Assembly (NCBI RefSeq): GCF_027943255.1
Contig: NC_072896.1
Span: 2,108,001-2,172,000, forward strand
Direction of reading: 5' to 3'
DNA from: Anastrepha obliqua
Lineage: Eukaryota > Arthropoda > Insecta > Diptera > Tephritidae
DNA: 64,000 nucleotides
This document shows, in pieces, positions 59,521 through 64,000 of the stretch (positions are counted from its first letter, which is position 1; every line of letters begins with the position of its first letter). The notes beneath the pieces were generated by a model. That model was not told where the DNA came from. It was given only the letters and a program-made list of their open reading frames with translations, and ran no database searches. The position numbers and the translations under genes were made by a program.

Positions 59521-59820
59521 TTTTTTTATTTTATTGTCCAAGAACCAGTGATTTACTCAAGGCTAAAAAGTCTTACAGATTGCAGCCTCATTTTAATAAT
59601 AAAAATTAATAAAAAATAAAAAAAATCAGCATACCACTTGGAGTCACTGACATAAAAAAATTGGAAGAAGTTTTTCCATATATACCATCTGTTAGGCACC
59701 ATACAGGTTGACTCATAGAGCAAACAGTACCGACTTGGCGCATGCGGTTCTTCGCTAAACTGAACAAAGGGAATCTTGGAGTGCCAGCCCTTATAATTTT
59801 CAAGCACAGATTAATGGGCA
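59521..59820 (-). repeat. Retroposed 3' end with poly(A), antisense
   Basis: On the minus strand this ends GACAATAAAATAAAAAAAAT, a polyadenylation signal followed by an A run. That indicates the 3' end of a reverse-transcribed transcript, from a LINE or other RNA. It splits the mariner remnant. No protein domain recognised and no clear target duplication. Confidence 0.55.
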
Positions 59821-59931
59821 GGAAAGTTTTACTGCATGTTTTGTAGGATTGGAGAAGAATAATCGATTACGCGACTCTTCAAATACTTAATGCGGTTCTC
59901 AATGGTCAACCACTGACCATATTAAGGGGTT

Positions 59932-60648
59932 ACATGGGTTTCGTCGGGTGAGAAAAGGCCTACTTTCAATATATTTTTTTTTTTTTCCAATGTAAAAAAT
60001 TATTTTTTTAATTCAAACTTTTTTCTGTCTATAGATACATATTTAAAAAATAATTTCTGAAATTTTCAAAAAAAAATTAAAACTCCTCAATTGTGACGTA
60101 ATTTCCGGTGACCGCTCGAAAAAAAGGTACGTCCGCGTTGTCAGCATAACTCCTGACAGGATCATCAAAAATGAAAAAAAAAAATAAGTGTTTTAGGTAA
60201 GACCATAAACTCGTGCTTGAACGAAAGAAAGAAAAAAAGTAAATATTGGAATTTCGGCAGACATTTTTCCAAAAAAATGAAAATTTCGGTCAAATTTGCT
60301 TCACGGTTTTTTTTTTTAATAGTTATAATTGAAAAACAAAACAAAATCCTTCGTTCAAGCACGAGTAAATTGTATCTCGAACACTTGTGTAAAATTTCAT
60401 CAAAATTGGTTGAATAGTTTTCGAGGCATAGTTTTGACAACCGACTTTGAAAACACGGTTCCAAGAAAAACACGTTTAAAGTTTAACAATGAAAGTGGCT
60501 TGGAGCGCACACATTCCAAAGGTTGTATCTCCGAAACTATTATTCGGATCGACTTGAAAATTTAGGATAACATTTTTGAAATGTTGTAGAAATTAATAAG
60601 CTAAAAAAATCGATTTTTTTAACCCATGAAACCCATGTAACCCCTTAA
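59932..60648. mobile_element. TTAA-flanked dual-inverted-repeat element, copy IV
   Basis: 717 bp bounded by TTAA at 59932-59935 and 60645-60648. Outer arms GGGGTTACATGGGTTTC match perfectly over 17 bp. The inner pair is ACTCGTGCTTGAACGAA near 60209 and TTCGTTCAAGCACGAGT near 60349, ~123 bp apart. Shared blocks: AAAATTTCATCAAAATTGGT near 60390, AACACGTTTAAAGTTTAAC near 60470, GGATCGACTTGAAAATTT near 60546. It lies inside a mariner ORF whose frame resumes on the other side. Non-coding. Confidence 0.87.
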
Positions 60649-60960
60649 AGCAGGCGATTGAGCAGAAGAGGCCAAATTTGGAAGGGTGTCATGTTCCATG
60701 CAGACAACGCAAGGCCTCACACATCTTGAGCGTTGAGCCGGAGGAACTTGAAGAGATCGTACATGGAAAGTTCTTGACACAATCGCTGTTTATCCCGGAT
60801 CGTGTACCAAGCGATTATCATTTTATGAGGAGCTCGCAAAAATTACTTGTTGTTATAAAACTGGCCTCAAGAAAGGCTTGTGGACTTCTTCATCTTCCAC
60901 CAAACGGCACGTGTTTTATCTAAATCGAATAATCTTAAGGATTTTAATTTTATTTTTGGA

Positions 60961-63512
60961 ATAGACCAAATAATTGCTCAGAGCTTACTGCAACTAACTT
61001 GAAGTAAAATACCATTTATGTTTTTTTTTTATCCTGTAATATATTTCTACTTAGGCAATAAATTCGTTCGCTCAATTAACTTCTACGTGAGTACTAGTAT
61101 CTGTTTTTGAAAGCAAATTATTCAGGGCGTAAACGCCCAAAAATATGCAAAATTGGCTAAAAATAAAATAAAAATGCGCATAATTAATGCCGTGTGTGAT
61201 TTTTCACAATTGCGAAGTACTAAAGTCTAGAAATAGCTTTTAGAATCAAACTTTACTTTTTGTTAAATAGTAATAAATATATAAATACAAAAATCTATTT
61301 ACATGAGTTACATATCTGCTACATAAGGACCTGCACTATGCGTCCTTAAAAGGCAATAGAATGCGGAGCTTTCAGAAAATTTAAATAAAATACTTCCACA
61401 TACAAGGGAATGTGTATGTGTGTATGAGCTGTGCTTGTAAACGGCGAGAAATGGTGATTTGTGGTATAAACAGAGCAAAAGTTTTGGAGAATTTTAAGCA
61501 CTCGTTTTATTTGTCCAGTAAATTATGTATGTATGTATGTGTGTATTTATTTATGTAAATTTGTGCCTGCAAAAGTTTTGCGCTGAAGCGAGTATCAGCT
61601 GCATTTAGTGACTTCTTTTGGCTAATTTGCAAAATCTGGCTCGACTACCGAAATTTAAATGCACACAAAATCTAGCTAAAACAGCTGCATTACTCACACA
61701 TGCTTGCACGCAACTCACACACATTCACATACACACAAATGCGCACAGTTGAACTTGCTGCACCAACACACGCGCATATGCTTGATGGCCACACCGCTGA
61801 CACGCCTTAATGTTCCGGCTGGACATTATGCATAATTACAGGCATTGCATGTAATAGCAACGAAAGCAACAACAACGACAACAACAAGACCAATGCATTA
61901 ACAGCCAAAACTGAAGTTGCCTATGCCGAGCAATTTAAGCGCCACTGTTGCATACAACACGTAGTTTGTAGTGAGACCACAGCAAACATGTCGCAACAAT
62001 TTCAACATGTGCCAGACACACACACTCACATGCAAAGCCCATCACCGCAAGCCCGAATAGTGGAAGGCAACAGTTACCGTTTGCCTGACAAAACTTTAGC
62101 TGCATCCAACTGCAGCGCTTATGGCACACAGCCATGCATGCATGCGCGTAGAAAAATGTTGCAGCTGACATGTATTAGCAGCATTATTTTCAGTGCGCAG
62201 CTGCACGTTACGTACGTATGTGTGCTTTAGCTATCCTTACTGCTCACGGATCTGTTGGCCCATAAAGCACACCTTCGCTCCGTCAGAAGACCGCAAATTT
62301 TCATTGGAGCACACGTTGCCGCATATTTTTAGGCGTTAGCACTTTGAGTGTGCCGCTAGTGCGCCTTTGGTTTTTAACTAACACAGCTACTCGCAACTGA
62401 GTGCTTGGCGTAATTGGTGGCTGTAGGGAATTAAAAGTATTTTCAGCGCAGAGCGAGAGACATAAAAGGGATACTTGCAGCAGATTTGCTTTGTTTATTC
62501 CAACACAGGGAAACAAATGAGTTTGAGTTTGGGAATTTTCAAGTATTTTCTAATTATCCGATTGTTTAGCAACTTTGATTAGGGAATATGAATGCAACAA
62601 AGTTTATTTTAATTGTCAATTATGATTGTAAGGAAATTTAATGTTCTGTGTGAGTTTTGATTCAAGCTTTAGATTAGGCTTCATTCAGCCAAAATTTCAG
62701 AGGGGTTTCTTGGAGATCTTTGTCTTAGATAGCATAACCGGAACATATCAAAGTGCCGCAAGCTCCTGACTGGGATAGTAAGAGGTGTTCTGCTGAATAT
62801 TTGAAGACAAAGTTGAAAGACAAAAATTTCTTTTTGTGCGCCTCCCTAATACCAGCAGTGATTAAGAAAATATAATCAAAGTCTGGATAAATATTTCGAG
62901 TATGCAGTTGAACGGGCATTCGGGTATTGAATTTTAGAACACTCGACATTTTTTTATATGAACACCCAACACCATAAGTAAACAAGCTAATAAAAACTCA
63001 ACGCATTTATCGAGGTACTTCAAACCTGATCTCTGCTGCGCCAAAATTAAGTAGACTATAAAAATGTCTACTCGAAACTCTTAAAGTTTAAAATTTTGGT
63101 GGACACTTTTCTAATTAAAAAAACTTGAAACTTATAAATTCAAGTTTTCAAGTCTTTGCAGGAGAGTGAAGAGTATTTTCATAAAACCACTATTAAAATT
63201 AATAGAGAAACAAGTAAATTGTCAAAACTTGGCATAAGTTCCTATGATAAGCCCATCAGAGAGCGCATGACGTCACATTGGTGCAGTTGCATGAAAGATA
63301 TTTGAAAATGCGAACAAGAATGCGAGAAAAAGAAGAAATTACACAAAAAACACCCGAATAAATTGCACAAATGCAACGTCATAGACACCTCGGACGAAGT
63401 TGCAATGACGCCAATTGGCGAAAGAACGAATAAGAGTGTCCGTGCTAAAAAAACAGGCTCGCACTATCAGAAATCATAAAAGAGAGAAGGCTTTAAATAC
63501 ATCCTTACTAAA
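60961..63512. other. beat intron, no gene seen
   Basis: About 2.5 kb of AT-rich intron with ACACAC/GTATGT-rich patches (61400-61750). Overlapping frames at 61935-62230 show no domain. Confidence 0.45.
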
Positions 63513-64000
63513 ATGGAAGGAGCATTCAGAAAACTCAACGAAGGGAAGGTTTATCTTTACGCTAGTTCCAACATCAAAAAATTGCTAAATCGAAGCTATG
63601 GTGAGCTTAACTTCCAGCTAACACAATTCCTGACAGGTCATGGTTGCTTCCAGAAGTACCTACATGACCTTAGGATACGTGACTCTCCTGTTTGTCCAGT
63701 ATGCAATGAAGAGGTGATGCTTGGCATGTGTTTTGCATGCTCACGATTTGCGATTAACAGAGTAGATTTAGCTAAACTATAAGAAGATCCAATAGCACCA
63801 CAAAACATAGGTGACATCATGATGTCTTCAAAGAATAACAGGTCTCCCCGGCAATCAGTGCCATGCAACATGCATTAAAGCACGCAGACGTGTACAAGTT
63901 CAGCGGCTGACAAACAGACGATACTTGTCAAAGAGACGGACTCTTATGTCGCAGTGTCACAAATATGGTAGAAGCGGGTGGACAGGCTCAACTGGGATGG
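63513..64000 (+). pseudogene. LINE ORF2 C-terminal fragment (R1/I-like) at window edge
   Basis: Plus strand encodes LNRSYGELNFQLTQFLTGHG, then CFQKYLHDLRIRDSP and a CPVCNEEVMLGMCFACSRF cysteine cluster. This is the C-terminus common to R1- and I-type LINEs, in which the last part is normally Cys-x2-Cys-x(n)-His-x(4)-Cys. Here the His position reads Met-Cys. The frame stops at 63780-63782, and 3' untranslated-like sequence runs to the window end. RT is absent (5' truncation near 63510). Confidence 0.78.

Larger units (their letters stand above)
59330..60960 (+). mobile_element. Old mariner remnant with two nested insertions
   Basis: Plus-strand transposase pieces are scattered in order: an N-terminal RSGRPIVGNAEKIKEI block near 59470; after an insertion at ~59521-59820, a frame-broken middle (59830-59930) corresponding to the family's WWD-KGIIYYELL region; then, after TTAA element copy IV, QAIEQKRPNLE, an HADNARPHTS-like second-Asp block and RVPSDYHFMRSSQ (third-Asp block). 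The family looks cecropia/irritans-like, as in SETMAR. Many frameshifts; no clear TIR. Confidence 0.72.

Noticed and set aside
1..64000. CRISPR array, operon, riboswitch or phage features
   Set aside because: No regularly spaced direct repeats and no prokaryotic gene organisation; the window is eukaryotic intron sequence.

Overview
The window looks like a stretch of a dipteran genome, most probably a tephritid fruit fly or close relative. It is AT-rich, uses canonical GT/AG introns, has an insect beaten-path (beat) family gene, and is crowded with insect-type transposons: mariner subfamilies, DD41D 'rosa'-like elements, Jockey/LOA/RTE-like LINEs and a tRNA-derived SINE. No prokaryotic, plastid or viral gene organisation was seen.

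The backbone is one plus-strand host gene. Three phase-compatible exons (10905-11113, 37009-37144, 58800-58933) encode the first immunoglobulin domain and the start of the second Ig domain of a Beat-family cell-surface/secreted axon-guidance protein. Introns of 25.9 kb and 21.7 kb separate them, and the first and last exons of the gene lie outside the window. Almost everything else is intron of this gene. Two possible non-transposon coding segments lie within or beside these introns: a plus-strand ORF for a secreted, perhaps GPI-anchored, ~185-residue protein of unknown function (1310-1867), and a minus-strand exon-like segment with a good splice acceptor (58132-58472).

The introns are a graveyard of mobile elements. 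From left to right: a decayed mariner (2727-4033); an RTE-like LINE tail (4125-4815); the first SINE (5273-5566); a TA-flanked MITE (5784-5966); a mariner deletion copy (10405-10836); the first TTAA-flanked element (12461-13189); a LOA-type LINE fragment (15115-16400); a mariner deletion copy (18434-19226); paired SINE heads (19404-19694); a Helentron-like fragment (20017-20590); several DD41D fragments (22385-29424); the second TTAA element carrying a nearly complete mariner (24346-26359); a long foldback (30030-30640); a polypyrimidine tract (30755-31493); the third TTAA element (31927-32684); more DD41D fragments and SINEs; an RTE-like LINE (37918-39215); a SINE with perfect 14-bp target duplications (40710-41014); a Tc1 remnant and a LINE tail (45984-47190); a stack of four LINEs (50454-58147), one interrupted by a hAT element; and an old mariner interrupted by the fourth TTAA element (59330-60960). 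A LINE tail closes the window.

The most unusual signal is the four TTAA-flanked elements of about 0.73-0.76 kb. They share order, spacing and short conserved blocks. Each has its own outer terminal inverted repeat and its own inner inverted-repeat pair about 115-135 bp apart. The stem sequences differ from copy to copy, yet the two arms match within each copy. All homology statements come from reading the sequence; no database search was run.
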